Source: Methylovulum sp.
GTDB lineage: Bacteria; Pseudomonadota; Gammaproteobacteria; Methylococcales; Methylomonadaceae
Assembly: GCA_028712695.1 (NCBI GenBank)
Contig: JAQTQZ010000003.1
Coordinates: 62,001 to 126,000, forward strand
DNA: 64,000 nucleotides
Direction of reading: 5' to 3'
The notes below the pieces were generated by a model, which did not search any database, had not been told where the DNA came from, and saw only the letters and a program-made list of their open reading frames with translations. Shown piece after piece: positions 1 to 11,100 of this stretch. Position numbers and translations under genes: made by a program. Each line of letters starts with the position of its first letter. The first letter of the stretch is position 1.

Positions 1-200
1 GCAAATGCCAAGCCGACGCGGGCGGCCTGGCGCATCAGGGTAGCCATATCTTGGCCGCCAGCGCTGTATAAAATTATAAAACTTAGCAGTGCGGTAAGGC
101 ATAAGCCAACAAATAGCGGAATATCTATATGCAGCTTTCTGAGGAGGGTGCCAATAAGGGAAGGCGGGTCAAAGTGCTCACTGCGAGTTTCTGATTTCAT
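1..200 (-). CDS. rodA: Rod shape-determining protein RodA (N-terminal part only)
   Basis: SEDS-family glycan polymerase that works with PBP2 in the elongasome at the inner membrane. Only the first ~66 codons are inside the window. The start ATG on the minus strand is at 200-198. After a charged N-terminus comes a first hydrophobic segment (around residues 27-46, IPLFVGLCLTALLSFIILYS) and the start of the loop that follows it. The call rests on this N-terminal pattern (an 'HID.PL' region followed by a TM helix) and on its place 8 nt behind mrdA, the usual mrdA-rodA order. Probably translated as part of the mre-mrd operon. The rest of the gene lies to the left of the window. Confidence 0.82.
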   Translation of the reverse strand, partial: MKSETRSEHFDPPSLIGTLLRKLHIDIPLFVGLCLTALLSFIILYSAGGQDMATLMRQAARVGLAF

Positions 201-208
201 ACGGGTAT

Positions 209-2047
209 TTAATGCGCATTTTTTAAAAATTGCTTGATGACTTTAGCGGCAATGGGCGCTGCGACGGAACCACCATGGCCGCCATTTTCAGCGATCACGG
301 CAACGGCAATTTTAGGGTCGTCGGCTGGTGCGAAAGCGATAAACAAAGCATGGTCGCGTAATTTAAAGTCGATACTATGTTCATTATATTTGGCGTTCTG
401 TTTGATGTTGAACACTTGGGCGGTGCCGGTTTTGCCGGCAATTTGGTAATTGATGCCCAAACCAACCCTTTTCGCTGTGCCCCGTTGGCTATGGACAACG
501 TTGATCATGGCGTCGATAACCTTAGAAACATTGTCTTCTTTTAGTGGGATAACCGCTGGTGCGGGGTGTGGGCCAGGTTGGGTCGCATGGGCGGTGACAA
601 TTTTGTTGACCAGAAAGGGCATGACGATTTTGCCTTTGTTGGCCAAGGTCGCGGTGGCCCGCGCCAGTTGTAACGGGGTCACCTGATGGTAACCTTGGCC
701 TATGCCGGTAATCAGGGTTTCACCTGGATACCAGGCTTGTTTTTTCTGCGCTTGCTTCCATTCCCGCGAGGGTAGCAAACCTGATTTCTCGCTGACCAAG
801 TCGATACCGGTTTTTTCGCCAAAGCCGAATTTATGCAAAAAGGTGTAGAGATGGTCTATGCCCAGGGTCGCTGCTAGGCGGTAAAAATAAACATCGCACG
901 ATTGGGTAATGGCTTCGTTCATATTAACCGAGCCATGGCCACCTTTACGCCAATCACGGTATTTGTGGCTGACACCGGGCAATTGGTAATAGCCCGGACA
1001 AAATAGTTTTTGCTGGGCGCTGATAGCGTCGTATTCGAGCCCTGCCAGCGCGACAAATGGCTTGATAGTAGAGCCGGGGGGGTAGAGGCCGCGTAAGGCA
1101 CGGTTATAAAGCGGTTGGTTTTCAGATGCCTGCAATGCCTGATAAGCATCATTGCTAATGCCCACGACAAATGGGTTGGGGTCAAATCCAGGGCGGCTAA
1201 CAAAAACCAGCACGCCACCCGTTTTGATGTCTATGGCAACAACAGCGCCATTGTAGTCTTCCAAGGCATCGTAAGCGGTTTTTTGCAAATCGATGTCCAA
1301 TGTCAAATAGAGGCTTGCGCCGGATTCTGGCGCTGTTTCAGCTAAGGTGTTTAGGGAACGTGCTTGGACATTCGTTTCTATTTCCGCATAACCGGTCTTG
1401 CCATGCAGCTGCGTTTCATAGCTCCGTTCTATGCCGATTTTGCCAACATGCGTGGAGCCACGGTATTCGGTGACGGGCAATTCTTTTAATTCGGCTTCGT
1501 TAATACGCCCGACATAACCGATGACATGGGCGGCTAAATCGCCGTAAGGGTAATGCCTGATGAGGTGGGTCTGGATATCAACGCCAGGAAAAAAAGGCCT
1601 GACCACGGCAAATTTTGCCAGCTCGTCATCGTTCATATTAACCAGCAGCGGGGTGCTGGCGAAGCGCTTCTGGCGTTTGCGCAGCTTTTGGTAGAGTTCT
1701 ATTTTTTCATTTGGGATAGCCAATGTTTTTTGCAGGCGTTCCAGGGTGTCATCCATATTGTTGATTTGTTCGGGAATCAGTTCCAAGCTGTAAGAGGGCG
1801 TGTTTTCAGCGAGGACTTTGCCGTTCCGGTCATAGATAATGCCTCGGCTTGGCACTAACGGTATGATTTTTACGCTATTTTCTTTTGCCATCGAAGCATA
1901 GTGCTCGTGACCTACGATCTGTAGATAAACCAGCCGCACAATTAGGCCAGAGGTGAGCAAGGTAATAACGATAAAGGCGGCAACAATACGTTTTAAAAAT
2001 AGGCGGTTTTCTGCGGTATTGTCCTTGACAGGATAAGAAGGGGGCAT
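209..2047 (-). CDS. mrdA: Penicillin-binding protein 2 (peptidoglycan DD-transpeptidase MrdA)
   Basis: Class B PBP that cross-links peptidoglycan during rod elongation, paired with RodA. 612 residues, the usual size. There is one N-terminal membrane anchor at about 20-42, then the PBP dimerisation domain, then the transpeptidase domain. The catalytic motifs are all visible: SxxK as STIK (S326, K329), SxN-type motif as SCD (S383-D385) and KTG (539-541). The PPGST context around the nucleophile is typical of PBP2. It lies 7 nt downstream of mreD and 8 nt upstream of rodA, so it is almost certainly cotranscribed with both. No damage seen. Confidence 0.97.
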   Translation of the reverse strand: MPPSYPVKDNTAENRLFLKRIVAAFIVITLLTSGLIVRLVYLQIVGHEHYASMAKENSVKIIPLVPSRGIIYDRNGKVLAENTPSYSLELIPEQINNMDDTLERLQKTLAIPNEKIELYQKLRKRQKRFASTPLLVNMNDDELAKFAVVRPFFPGVDIQTHLIRHYPYGDLAAHVIGYVGRINEAELKELPVTEYRGSTHVGKIGIERSYETQLHGKTGYAEIETNVQARSLNTLAETAPESGASLYLTLDIDLQKTAYDALEDYNGAVVAIDIKTGGVLVFVSRPGFDPNPFVVGISNDAYQALQASENQPLYNRALRGLYPPGSTIKPFVALAGLEYDAISAQQKLFCPGYYQLPGVSHKYRDWRKGGHGSVNMNEAITQSCDVYFYRLAATLGIDHLYTFLHKFGFGEKTGIDLVSEKSGLLPSREWKQAQKKQAWYPGETLITGIGQGYHQVTPLQLARATATLANKGKIVMPFLVNKIVTAHATQPGPHPAPAVIPLKEDNVSKVIDAMINVVHSQRGTAKRVGLGINYQIAGKTGTAQVFNIKQNAKYNEHSIDFKLRDHALFIAFAPADDPKIAVAVIAENGGHGGSVAAPIAAKVIKQFLKNAH

Positions 2048-2054
2048 GCGTCAG

Positions 2055-2534
2055 TTAATTTTGTTTTTTTAAGCGGACAAAGCGTAACGCGGTATGGACG
2101 AGAGGCCAGCACAGCGTACCCGTAAAAACCGGTTGCCAGAACACGCTTTGCAATTGCGCCGGATGTTGAAGGTTTTTGATAAAAAATAGCAACAGTTGCG
2201 ACAACAGCAGGCAGAAAAAAATAAACAACCCTTGTTGCAGCAACGGAAATTGACGCAATCTTTTATGCAACTTAAGGCAAATATAGATAACCAGGGAGTA
2301 GGCCAAGGCGTACTGGCCCAATAACCGGCCAGTCAAAACATCGGTCAACAGGCCAAACCCCCAAGCATGAAAAATCCCTACGCGCTCAGGGAGTATGAGC
2401 GACCAATAAATCAGCGTCAGCAATACCCAGTCAGGGTTGAATGCCGCTAGCGTATCGGGCAAAGGCGCAATTCTCATGCACATGGCGAGGATGATGGTCA
2501 AAATAATGCGGCCAAAGCCATAATGGTTATTCAT
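2055..2534 (-). CDS. mreD: Rod shape-determining protein MreD
   Basis: Inner-membrane component of the MreBCD elongation complex. 159 residues, very hydrophobic, with about five predicted membrane segments; the family is normally ~160 residues. It carries the conserved early motif NPDWVLL followed by a tryptophan-rich helix, and a GLLTDVLTG segment typical of MreD. The start overlaps the end of mreC by 8 nt (2527-2534), which points to translational coupling, and mrdA begins 7 nt after its stop. Function is assigned from hydrophobicity, motifs and the mreC-mreD-mrdA order. Confidence 0.93.
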   Translation of the reverse strand: MNNHYGFGRIILTIILAMCMRIAPLPDTLAAFNPDWVLLTLIYWSLILPERVGIFHAWGFGLLTDVLTGRLLGQYALAYSLVIYICLKLHKRLRQFPLLQQGLFIFFCLLLSQLLLFFIKNLQHPAQLQSVFWQPVFTGTLCWPLVHTALRFVRLKKQN

Positions 2535-3432
2535 GAGGAGGAGGATGGCGTACGCTTTCAGTTACTGGTTTTGTGGTGAGCTGGACTGGTGTCGAGTTGC
2601 TCCAGACGATCATTAGTTCTCGATTACGGTCGAGGTTGGCAGTCGGCGTTGCGGTGATGTTGGCAAACGGCTTGTTCGGTTGCGAATTAAAATCATCGAC
2701 GATAGCAACCGGATACCCCTGCGGAAAAGTTCCGCCCAGACCCGAAGTGATAAGCAAGTCGCCGGGTTTAATGTCGGCGTTACTTGGTAAATAGGGCAGT
2801 GTCAGCTTGTTCACTTCGCCGCTGCCGACCGCAATCGTCAGCAAGCCGTTACGGTTGACCTGTACAGGTATCGCGTGGTTCGGGTCGGTAATCAGCATGA
2901 TTTCTGAACTTAAAGGCAATGCCCTAAACACCTGCCCGACCACGCCGTTGGCATCAAGCACGGGTTGTTGCGGATGTACCCCAAAGCGCGTGCCTTTATT
3001 GACAATAACAATATGTTCGGAAGGCAGCATGTTGACAGCCAATAACTCGGCAATCAGCACTTGTTCACCCAATTTAAAGGAGTTTTCCAATAATGCCCGT
3101 AGCCGGATATTTTCCTTTTCAAGGGCTTCAAATTTAAGGAGTTGTGTTTGCTTGATCAATTGTTCTTCGCGCAAACGTTCGTTATCTTTTTTTAAGGTTG
3201 CGTAGGAGCTGATTGAATCGGCGGCCTGGCTGATCAAAGTAGAGGGCAAATCAACAATATATTTTAGTGGGTCAATAAAAAAGGATAAGGTGGCCCGCAA
3301 GAAATCCAACTGTGGGCTTCGGTGTTCAGCCGCCAGTAGCCCGATGGAGACGATGACAGCCACAAGCAGGCGGGTGTTGATTGATGGGCCGGTGGCAAAT
3401 AAAAGTTTTATAGCAAGATCCTCGGCAGTCAC
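2527..3432 (-). CDS. mreC: Rod shape-determining protein MreC
   Basis: Bitopic membrane scaffold linking cytoplasmic MreB to the periplasmic wall synthases. It has one N-terminal membrane helix, then a coiled coil (heptads through the KKDNERLREEQ region), then a periplasmic beta-barrel domain with the family motif ITSGLGGTFPQGYPVA. The start is uncertain. There is no in-frame ATG before the membrane helix. A TTG at 3474 has no ribosome site. The GTG used here (3432) touches its AAGGA. The codon that aligns with the E. coli start (MKPIFSRGPS against IKLLFATGPS) is ATA at 3411-3409, with GAGGA at good spacing. The protein is therefore 301-315 residues, or ~294 if ATA is used. It overlaps mreD. 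Confidence 0.93.
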   Translation of the reverse strand: MTAEDLAIKLLFATGPSINTRLLVAVIVSIGLLAAEHRSPQLDFLRATLSFFIDPLKYIVDLPSTLISQAADSISSYATLKKDNERLREEQLIKQTQLLKFEALEKENIRLRALLENSFKLGEQVLIAELLAVNMLPSEHIVIVNKGTRFGVHPQQPVLDANGVVGQVFRALPLSSEIMLITDPNHAIPVQVNRNGLLTIAVGSGEVNKLTLPYLPSNADIKPGDLLITSGLGGTFPQGYPVAIVDDFNSQPNKPFANITATPTANLDRNRELMIVWSNSTPVQLTTKPVTESVRHPPPHE

Positions 3433-3538
3433 TCCTTGTATTGCATGATCCCTGCATCCATGCAGTCGTATCAATTAAAAATCAGGCAACCCAGATTGCT
3501 TAGGTTGCCGCCAGAATAAACGATGTTAAGGTGCTGCT

Positions 3539-4585
<1,047 letters not shown>

Positions 4586-4850
4586 TTACCTGTTTCCTTT
4601 AATGGAATAAAAATTGTAATACTGTATCAATCAAGCAGGTATTTGGGCAAGATATAAAGTATTATATTTAGACGGCTTTGTGCCCGTTGGTATTGGCTAG
4701 ACAAAGCATGGCGGCAAAAGTTTGTTGTTTTTTCGCCCGCAGAAAAACAGTCCTACGAGGCCTGTTTCTGGCAATACTTTTAATTTGCGCCGTAAGGTTT
4801 TGCTCTGAAGGCAGGCCTTGCGTAATTGCTGGTTTTTTATGGAGTAAAAA

Positions 4851-5138
4851 ATGTCGTTGACGGCAGATGATGTAAACAAAATCGCGCATTTGGCGCGGCT
4901 AGGGATTGATGATCAGGACATGGGATCTTATACCAAAGATTTGTCCGGTATGCTTGAGTTAATGGCCCGGATGGGTGAATTGGACACCAGCGGCGTTGAG
5001 CCTATGGCGCATCCATTAGACCAAGTGCAACGCCTGCGCCCTGATGTGGTGACGGAAACCAATCAGCGCGACCATTTCCAAGCTATCGCGCCAAAGGTTG
5101 AGGACGGCCTTTATCTAGTACCTAAAGTGATCGAATAA
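4851..5138 (+). CDS. gatC: Asp/Glu-tRNA amidotransferase subunit C (GatC)
   Basis: Small subunit of the GatCAB amidotransferase, which converts mischarged Glu-tRNA(Gln) or Asp-tRNA(Asn) to the amidated form. 95 residues, the usual length. The family signature is clear: [11 protein letters not shown] near the N-terminus, the central DLSGMLELM helix, and [16 protein letters not shown] followed by the C-terminal [11 protein letters not shown]. The ATG at 4851 has a GGAG at about 9 nt upstream. gatA follows after 9 nt. gatB, the third subunit and often next in line, is not here. Confidence 0.96.
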   Translation: MSLTADDVNKIAHLARLGIDDQDMGSYTKDLSGMLELMARMGELDTSGVEPMAHPLDQVQRLRPDVVTETNQRDHFQAIAPKVEDGLYLVPKVIE

Positions 5139-5147
5139 GAGTTTAGC

Positions 5148-6593
5148 ATGCACACAAAATCAATCAGCCAATTGGCACACAGCCTCCGCGCCCGCGAGTT
5201 TTCCAGCGTCGAACTGACGCAGCATTTTTTGCAACGCATCAAACGGCATCAAGACTTAAATGCCTATATCACCGTCACCGAAGAGCTGGCCCTAGCGCAA
5301 GCCAAAGCCGCAGACGCGCGTTTAGCGGCTGGTGATGCACCCGTGTTGACAGGGCTGCCTATCGCCCAAAAAGACATTTTTTGTACCTTAGGCGTCAAGA
5401 CCAGTTGCGGTTCGAAAATGTTGGATAATTTTATTGCACCGTATAACGCCGCCGTAGTGGAAAAATTGAATGCCGCTGGCGCGGTGCTGTTGGGCAAGCT
5501 CAATATGGATGAATTTGCGATGGGTTCATCCAACGAAACCAGTTATTACGGTGTGGTCAAAAATCCTTGGGACACCTCGGCGGTGCCTGGCGGTTCTTCT
5601 GGCGGTTCTGCGGCGGCGGTGGCGGCGCGGTTGGCAGTCTGTGCAACCGGTACGGATACGGGCGGCTCCATCCGCCAGCCCGCAGCATTTTGTGGCATTA
5701 CCGGATTAAAACCGACGTATGGGCGGGTTTCCCGCTACGGTATGATTGCCTACGCATCCAGCTTGGATCAAGGCGGCCCGATGGCGCGTAGCGCTGAAGA
5801 CGCCGCCATTTTATTGCAAACGATGGCGGGTTTTGACGAAAAAGACTCCACCAGCGTTGACCAGCCAGTTCCCGACTACAGCGCAGGCCTGGACAAGCCC
5901 TTAGCGGGATTGAAAGTCGGTTTGCCGAAAGAGTTTTTCGGCGAAGGCTTAAGCGCTGATGTCGCCCAAGTATTATTGGCTGCGATTGACGAATACCGCA
6001 AGCTGGGCGCACAAGTCACCGACATCAGCATGCCCAATCTAAAACTGGCTATCCCCGCGTATTACGTCATTGCCCCCGCCGAATGTTCGGCTAACTTGTC
6101 GCGCTTTGACGGTGTGCGCTTTGGCTATCGCTGCGAAAACCCGGCCGATCTGACCGATTTATACACGCGTTCCCGTGGTGAGGCGTTTGGCAAGGAAGTC
6201 AAGCGCCGTATCCTAATGGGCACTTACGCCTTATCCGCAGGCTATTACGATGCGTATTACATTAAAGCGCAAAAAGTCCGCCGCTTGATTAGCGAAGATT
6301 TCAAAAAAGCCTTGGCCGAAGTCGATGTTATCATGGGGCCGGTCACACCGACCACCGCTTTTGGCATCGGCGAAAAAATTGGCGACCCCATTTCAATGTA
6401 TCTGGCAGACATTTACACGATTGCCATCAACCTGGCTGGTGTGCCTGCAATGTCAGTTCCAGTCGGATTCAGCAACGGCAAACCGGTCGGTCTGCAAATT
6501 ATCGGACATCATTTTGCTGAAGACCGTTTGCTAAACGTCGCCCACCAATACCAGCAAGTGACCGACTGGCATCAGCAAGCGCCCGACATTTGA
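5148..6593 (+). CDS. gatA: Asp/Glu-tRNA amidotransferase subunit A (GatA)
   Basis: Glutaminase subunit of GatCAB; releases ammonia from glutamine for tRNA transamidation. 481 residues, typical of the family. The amidase-signature Ser-cisSer-Lys triad is complete: K75 in PIAQKDIF, S150 in the glycine/serine-rich [15 protein letters not shown], and S174 in TGGSIRQPA. The C-terminus ends near the familiar '[15 protein letters not shown]' motif. It follows gatC by 9 nt. About 900 nt of relic DNA comes next instead of gatB, so gatB must be elsewhere for the complex to work. Confidence 0.97.
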   Translation: MHTKSISQLAHSLRAREFSSVELTQHFLQRIKRHQDLNAYITVTEELALAQAKAADARLAAGDAPVLTGLPIAQKDIFCTLGVKTSCGSKMLDNFIAPYNAAVVEKLNAAGAVLLGKLNMDEFAMGSSNETSYYGVVKNPWDTSAVPGGSSGGSAAAVAARLAVCATGTDTGGSIRQPAAFCGITGLKPTYGRVSRYGMIAYASSLDQGGPMARSAEDAAILLQTMAGFDEKDSTSVDQPVPDYSAGLDKPLAGLKVGLPKEFFGEGLSADVAQVLLAAIDEYRKLGAQVTDISMPNLKLAIPAYYVIAPAECSANLSRFDGVRFGYRCENPADLTDLYTRSRGEAFGKEVKRRILMGTYALSAGYYDAYYIKAQKVRRLISEDFKKALAEVDVIMGPVTPTTAFGIGEKIGDPISMYLADIYTIAINLAGVPAMSVPVGFSNGKPVGLQIIGHHFAEDRLLNVAHQYQQVTDWHQQAPDI

Positions 6594-7303
6594 GGTAATC
6601 GCATGATGCAAATCCCACAATTTGACATGAATGTCACTTACAGATGCCAGCCTATCCGGCTTAGCAGCTTGGAGAAGCTGTGTGGCTGATACGTGGCAAA
6701 TCCAAACTTGCGAACAGCGAAATTTTCACTGTGGCAGCGTCCGATTGGCTCGTCTGACTAGGTTATTGAAGTGTTGCACTAGGTGGCAGTGAGAAAGAAG
6801 GGGTGTTTAACTAAATGTTTTATAAATAAAACTTTGTTGGTGATGGCTGGTTTACCATTACGATAAGCTGCCTATCAATTCTCTTTAAAATACCGAAACT
6901 GGATATGTCTTGAGCGGGTAGCGGGTCAAATCTGTGGTTTGGCATGAACAATCCAAGCCGAATTCGGCTTTGTTGATGGGTAGGCCAATGACCGTTGCCA
7001 TGTACTGTCTCCGACATGGAAAAGCAAACGGTTTTTGGCTATAGGCCAGGCTGGTGCCAGTAGCACCCGGGAGCTATCGGGTTGAATTTGTTGCCGATAA
7101 ACGGCTCTTAGCTCTCCATTCCGGCTCGCAGAGGCCTTTTCCTGTTTGATTTCTAAGTCGCTGTCCGAATTTGAAGGTTGAACGCTAGGGGAGCACCTAG
7201 ACAATCCCACAGGTTTTTTAAGGCTATGTTTGCCTTCTCTGCACATGACAAAAAAGAAGCCCGTTGAAAGTATGGCAAAATACTGACAATTGCGAAATAA
7301 AAG
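6594..7303 (+). other. Non-coding or relic DNA behind gatA
   Basis: No open frame here shows a recognisable family or a consistent start and ribosome site. The longest frame (6926-7246, minus, ~106 codons) is rich in Ser/Arg/Trp/Pro and reads like a spurious frame. It resembles junk frames I associate with dispersed repeats in gammaproteobacteria, but I cannot confirm this. The region sits where gatB often lies and leads into a transposase-like scrap, so it looks like decayed insertion DNA. Confidence 0.4.
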
Positions 7304-7498
7304 ATGCCGCGTTTCAACGAATTATCGACATTGTTAAGCCAACACTTTCACAGGAACAAGGTGCGGATGGATTGCCTTATTGGAGGGTGTCGCATTATTT
7401 TTCAAAATTATGCTGGATTAACAATACCAAAGCCCTGCAAACGGAATCCGGCATTCCATTATCGAATAGCGGCTGAAACGCCTGAACAGCTATATTAA
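7304..7498 (+). pseudogene. Possible N-terminal scrap of a transposase (IS4-like)
   Basis: A 64-codon frame ends exactly at the rho stop. Its opening (FNELSTLLSQHF, then RMDCLIG) recalls the N-terminus of IS4-like transposases that begin 'LNxLSxxLSxHF...R..CL..LI'. The remainder diverges in this frame, and a second frame one base off has a similar composition, as expected for a decayed gene. No DDE residues are present, no terminal repeats were found, and the match is short, so this is a weak call. It could be chance. Confidence 0.28.
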
Positions 7499-8755
7499 TC
7501 AGCGCCTCATTGAATCAAAAAATTCAGCATTGGTTTTAAAATCTTTGAGCTTCCCTATCAGGAACTCTGACGCAGCAGTTTCGTCCATAGGTTGTAGAAT
7601 TTTTCGTAAAATCCAAGTTTTTTGCAAACTGTCAGGATCCACTAAATATTCTTCTCTACGGGTACCAGAACGGTTGATATTAATGGCTGGGTAAATACGC
7701 TTCTCTGCAATTTTCCTATCCAAATGCAACTCCATATTGCCCGTCCCTTTAAACTCTTCATAAATTACCTCGTCCATTCTGGAGCCAGTGTCAACTAGCG
7801 CGGTTGCAATAATGGTCAAACTACCACCTTCTTCAATATTTCTAGCCGCACCAAAAAAACGCTTGGGTTTTTCCAAGGCATTCGCATCAACCCCCCCTGT
7901 CAATATCTTACCCGATGACGGCACCACCATATTGTAAGCTCTGGCGAGCCGAGTGATTGAGTCTAACAAAATAACCACATCGTGTTTATGCTCAACCAGT
8001 CGCCTGGCTTTTTCAATAACCATTTCAGCCACTTGCACATGGCGTGTGGCGGGTTCATCAAAAGTACTAGAAATAACTTCTCCTCGTACGCAACGCTCCA
8101 TTTCCGTAACTTCTTCGGGACGCTCATCAATTAATAAAACGATCAGATAACACTCGGGATTTTTGTCTGCAATAGATTGGGCCAGACTTTGCATAATCAT
8201 GGTCTTACCGGCTTTAGGCGGCGATACGATCAGGCCACGTTGGCCTTTGCCTATAGGTGCAATCAAATCAATGATTCGGCCAGTTAAGTCTTCGCTGGTG
8301 CCATTGCCCTGCTCAAGCACGAAGCGCTGATTGGCAAACAGTGGCGTTAAATTGGAAAAATGTATTTTGTTTTTGGTATTTTCAGGTGGTTCGAAATTAA
8401 TCTGTTCGACCTTAAGCATCGCAAAATAACGCTCATTATCTTTAGGCGGCCTTATTTTACCGCTGATAGTATCACCTGTTTTTAAGGAAAAGCGACGAAT
8501 TTGACTAGGTGATACATAAATATCATCGGGGCCTGCGAGGTAAGAACATCCAGGCGTCCGCAAAAAGCCAAAACCATCCTGCAAAATCTCTAAGACTCCA
8601 TCACCATAGATATCATCACCCGCTTTCGCCTGTTTTTTCAGAATGGCAAAGATGAGATCCTGTTTGCGTGATCTTGCAACATTTTCAAGACCTAAAGATT
8701 CAGCGATTTCAATAACTTCGCTTATTTGTTTTAGCTTTAACTCGGTAAGATTCAT
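7499..8755 (-). CDS. rho: Transcription termination factor Rho
   Basis: Hexameric RNA-dependent ATPase that ends transcription at Rho-dependent sites. 418 residues from the chosen ATG at 8755, whose MNLTELK start matches E. coli Rho; an 11-codon extension upstream is not needed. The N-terminal RNA-binding (CSD) domain includes DGFGFLR and [13 protein letters not shown]. The Walker A motif PPKAGKT is at 179-185, Walker B is the [14 protein letters not shown] segment, and the Q/R-loop regions are intact. It lies downstream of trxA on the same strand, the classic trxA-rho order, with a 190-nt spacer that could carry its own leader and promoter. Confidence 0.98.
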   Translation of the reverse strand: MNLTELKLKQISEVIEIAESLGLENVARSRKQDLIFAILKKQAKAGDDIYGDGVLEILQDGFGFLRTPGCSYLAGPDDIYVSPSQIRRFSLKTGDTISGKIRPPKDNERYFAMLKVEQINFEPPENTKNKIHFSNLTPLFANQRFVLEQGNGTSEDLTGRIIDLIAPIGKGQRGLIVSPPKAGKTMIMQSLAQSIADKNPECYLIVLLIDERPEEVTEMERCVRGEVISSTFDEPATRHVQVAEMVIEKARRLVEHKHDVVILLDSITRLARAYNMVVPSSGKILTGGVDANALEKPKRFFGAARNIEEGGSLTIIATALVDTGSRMDEVIYEEFKGTGNMELHLDRKIAEKRIYPAININRSGTRREEYLVDPDSLQKTWILRKILQPMDETAASEFLIGKLKDFKTNAEFFDSMRR

Positions 8756-8945
8756 AAAAAGACAACTCAAAGAAAGTGCATACGGCATTAAACCGCAATT
8801 ACTACAACAGGATAGGACAGGATTTAGGGGTACAACTTATCGGATGATATGATTGACTGAGTGTGTAGACTTTCACACTTCCAGAGTATAACTTATGGAC
8901 TCAGACCCGTCCAACTTTTTGTGACAAGCCTGAGTAAAGAATGGC

Positions 8946-9272
8946 TTATATATTATTATCAATAAACTTAGCTAGCTCTGCTTTGCTCAATGCCCCTACT
9001 TTTGTGGCTTCTACTTCGCCATCCTTAAATAGCATCAATGTAGGAATTCCGCGAACGCCATAATGCTGCGGAGTTTGTGGATTATCATCTATATTCAATT
9101 TGACAACCTTTAGCTTACCTGAATATTCTTCAGCAATAGCATCAAGAATAGGTGCAATCATTTTACAGGGGCCGCACCATTCAGCCCAATAATCGACCAA
9201 TACAGGGCCAATCGCTTTAATAACTGTCTCATTAAATTCACTATCACTTACATGAAGAACTGAGTCACTCAT
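8946..9272 (-). CDS. trxA: Thioredoxin 1
   Basis: Cytoplasmic dithiol-disulfide oxidoreductase. 108 residues, matching E. coli TrxA in length. The active site is WCGPC (C33 and C36), preceded by the buried-Asp context VLVDYWAEW, and the cis-proline loop is GIPTLMLF. It starts with ATG at 9272 after a purine-rich stretch. It precedes rho on the minus strand, an order conserved in many gammaproteobacteria. No unusual residues. Confidence 0.97.
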   Translation of the reverse strand: MSDSVLHVSDSEFNETVIKAIGPVLVDYWAEWCGPCKMIAPILDAIAEEYSGKLKVVKLNIDDNPQTPQHYGVRGIPTLMLFKDGEVEATKVGALSKAELAKFIDNNI

Positions 9273-9797
9273 ATTATTTCTCCAACAATTAAAAATTAAC
9301 GACTATAGGGAGGTTAAAGCGGCTAGTCAATCACTTTCTAGGCTATCTAAGGACTACTTCATAAAAAAAACCGAGCCAAAATCTCCGTTAAAAGCGCACC
9401 CTCCCAACCCGTGATATTGGTTGGGTGCTTTGTCTTTGCGTATATGGCTTGGGACATCATCGAACGACATGCCCAGCATTCAATTTAGTTGGTTTTCTAT
9501 GTCCTTTATGCCCCTTTACGGCGGCTAGTGTCTGCGCGGCCTTGTACCCGCGAACTTGCCTAGCCATAAATGTTTATAAGTTGTGACACAGAACCTTTGG
9601 CATTTGTTAACCCCGCTTACTGACGAAATCTTGTTTTACAATGGCAAATCCGGATAAGTTCGGAGCGGCTACAGAGAGTACAAATCAAGGGGACTTGCTT
9701 CATTGCTTAAGGTTTCACTAAACGGGTATTATTCAATTATTAGCCTCTTTATGGCAGTTATCCAACGGTTTTAAAAACCATTATCCTGAAAATTAAC
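9273..9797 (+). other. Intergenic region between trxA and thyA
   Basis: Divergent spacer with no convincing gene. It should hold the promoters of trxA (left) and thyA (right). One imperfect hairpin is visible at 9396-9428 (arms GCACC..CCAACC and GGTTGGGTGC), followed by a T-rich stretch. It lies between two diverging genes where no transcript needs to end, so its role is unclear. Nothing else recognised. Confidence 0.5.
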
Positions 9798-10631
9798 ATG
9801 AAGCAATACTTAGAATTACTCGAAAAAATATTGACGGAAGGCCATCCTAAAGGCGATAGGACGGGTAGCGGCACGTTGTCGCTCTTCGGCCATCAAATGC
9901 GCTTTAATTTAGCGCAGGGCTTCCCTCTGGTCACCACTAAAAAAATCCATTTAAAATCAATAATTCATGAATTGTTATGGTTTTTACAAGGCGAGACAAA
10001 TCTGGCTTATTTGCATGAACACAAGGTCACTATTTGGAATGAATGGGCGGATGGGCAAGGTGAACTGGGGCCGGTCTACGGGAAACAATGGCGCTCATGG
10101 CCGACGCCGGATGGCCGCCATATCGACCAGATTAAACAGGTTATGGCGCAGTTAAAAGAGACGCCCAACAGTCGGCGCATTATTGTTTCGGCATGGAATG
10201 TCGCCGACTTGCCTGATGAGCGCATCAGTCCGCAAGCTAATGTCGCATTAGGTAAAATGGCGCTGGCGCCTTGCCATGCGTTTTTTCAATTCTATGTGGC
10301 GGACGGCAAATTGTCCTGCCAGTTGTATCAACGCAGCTGCGACACGTTTTTGGGGTTGCCCTTCAATATTGCCAGTTATGCGTTGCTGACGCATATCGTA
10401 GCGCAGCAGAGCGGCCTACAAGTCGGCGATTTTATCTGGACAGGCGGGGATGTGCATTTGTATTTGAACCATCTGGACCAAACTAAACTGCAATTGATCC
10501 GAGCACCCTACCCCTTGCCAGCCTTAACGATAAAACGCAGGCCAAAATCGTTGTTCGATTATCAATATGACGATTTTGAAATCACTGATTATCAGGCGCA
10601 TGCACATATCAAAGCCGCAATTTCAATTTAA
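9798..10631 (+). CDS. thyA: Thymidylate synthase
   Basis: Makes dTMP from dUMP using methylene-tetrahydrofolate. 277 residues against 264 in E. coli; most of the difference is a ~13-residue insertion just before the active site ([16 protein letters not shown]). The catalytic cysteine is C159 in [12 protein letters not shown]. The folate and dUMP contacts are visible as DRTGTG-like [12 protein letters not shown] near the N-terminus, [14 protein letters not shown], and the C-terminal 'IKAAISI' ending typical of the family. Stands alone; the next feature is a tRNA gene 152 nt downstream. Confidence 0.97.
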   Translation: MKQYLELLEKILTEGHPKGDRTGSGTLSLFGHQMRFNLAQGFPLVTTKKIHLKSIIHELLWFLQGETNLAYLHEHKVTIWNEWADGQGELGPVYGKQWRSWPTPDGRHIDQIKQVMAQLKETPNSRRIIVSAWNVADLPDERISPQANVALGKMALAPCHAFFQFYVADGKLSCQLYQRSCDTFLGLPFNIASYALLTHIVAQQSGLQVGDFIWTGGDVHLYLNHLDQTKLQLIRAPYPLPALTIKRRPKSLFDYQYDDFEITDYQAHAHIKAAISI

Positions 10632-10783
10632 TGATGGAAGATCAACTTGTTTTTGACGTTGATCCGGAAAGGGGTTTTACATTTTATGCAGGGTAGGCCA
10701 TGTTTTTAGAAAGACGCCTGATTACGCCTTTATATAATCAGTATTGTCGTGCATCGTAGTAATCGGTTAGAATGTCCGATTAC

Positions 10784-10860
10784 GCGCCCGTAGCTCAGCT
10801 GGATAGAGCGCAGCCCTCCGGAGGCTGAGGTCAGAGGTTCGAATCCTCTCGGGCGCGCCA
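10784..10860 (+). tRNA. tRNA-Arg (anticodon CCG)
   Basis: A 77-nt cloverleaf. Acceptor arms GCGCCCG and CGGGCGC pair perfectly, followed by an unpaired G and an encoded CCA. The D arm is TAGCTCAGCTGGATAGAGCG. The anticodon stem CAGCC/GGCTG closes the 7-nt loop CTCCGGA, giving anticodon CCG for Arg codon CGG. The T arm contains GGTTCGAAT. It stands at the left edge of a 3.7-kb stretch of gene relics, as expected if it has served as an integration site. Confidence 0.97.
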
Positions 10861-10923
10861 CTCCCAGAAAAGTCTGCCAACATACTGAACAGTAATGCTG
10901 TTTTTACGGTTCAAAAAATTTCA

Positions 10924-11100
10924 TCAAAGCCTCTTTACAGCCTCCCACAAGAAGCGTTTTCCTTTAAATTCAAATTTGCGGGCATCCCAATGCTGGATGC
11001 GGTTTTTATAGGTACGTATAATTGTTTGGGAATCCGTCTGAACGAGACGGTCAAGCACAAGCGCCAGCATAAAATAGGATCTACCCGATTTTAACGGCGA
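10924..11100 (-). pseudogene. C-terminal fragment of an unidentified protein
   Basis: A reading frame of about 58 codons enters from the right and ends at TGA (10926-10924). Its tail (KNRIQHWDARKFEFKGKRFL, then WEAVKRL) looks like a real protein end: balanced composition, ordered aromatic and basic residues. No start, no ribosome site and no domain I can name. To the right it is cut off by GC-rich non-coding DNA. Probably the last piece of a gene lost by insertion or deletion next to the tRNA. Confidence 0.3.

Noticed and set aside
6926-7246. A 106-codon minus-strand frame behind gatA
   Set aside because: No family, no start context; composition suggests repeat-derived non-coding DNA.
8756-8788. 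Upstream start adding 11 residues to Rho
   Set aside because: The MNLTELK start at 8755 matches E. coli Rho exactly; the extension is not conserved.
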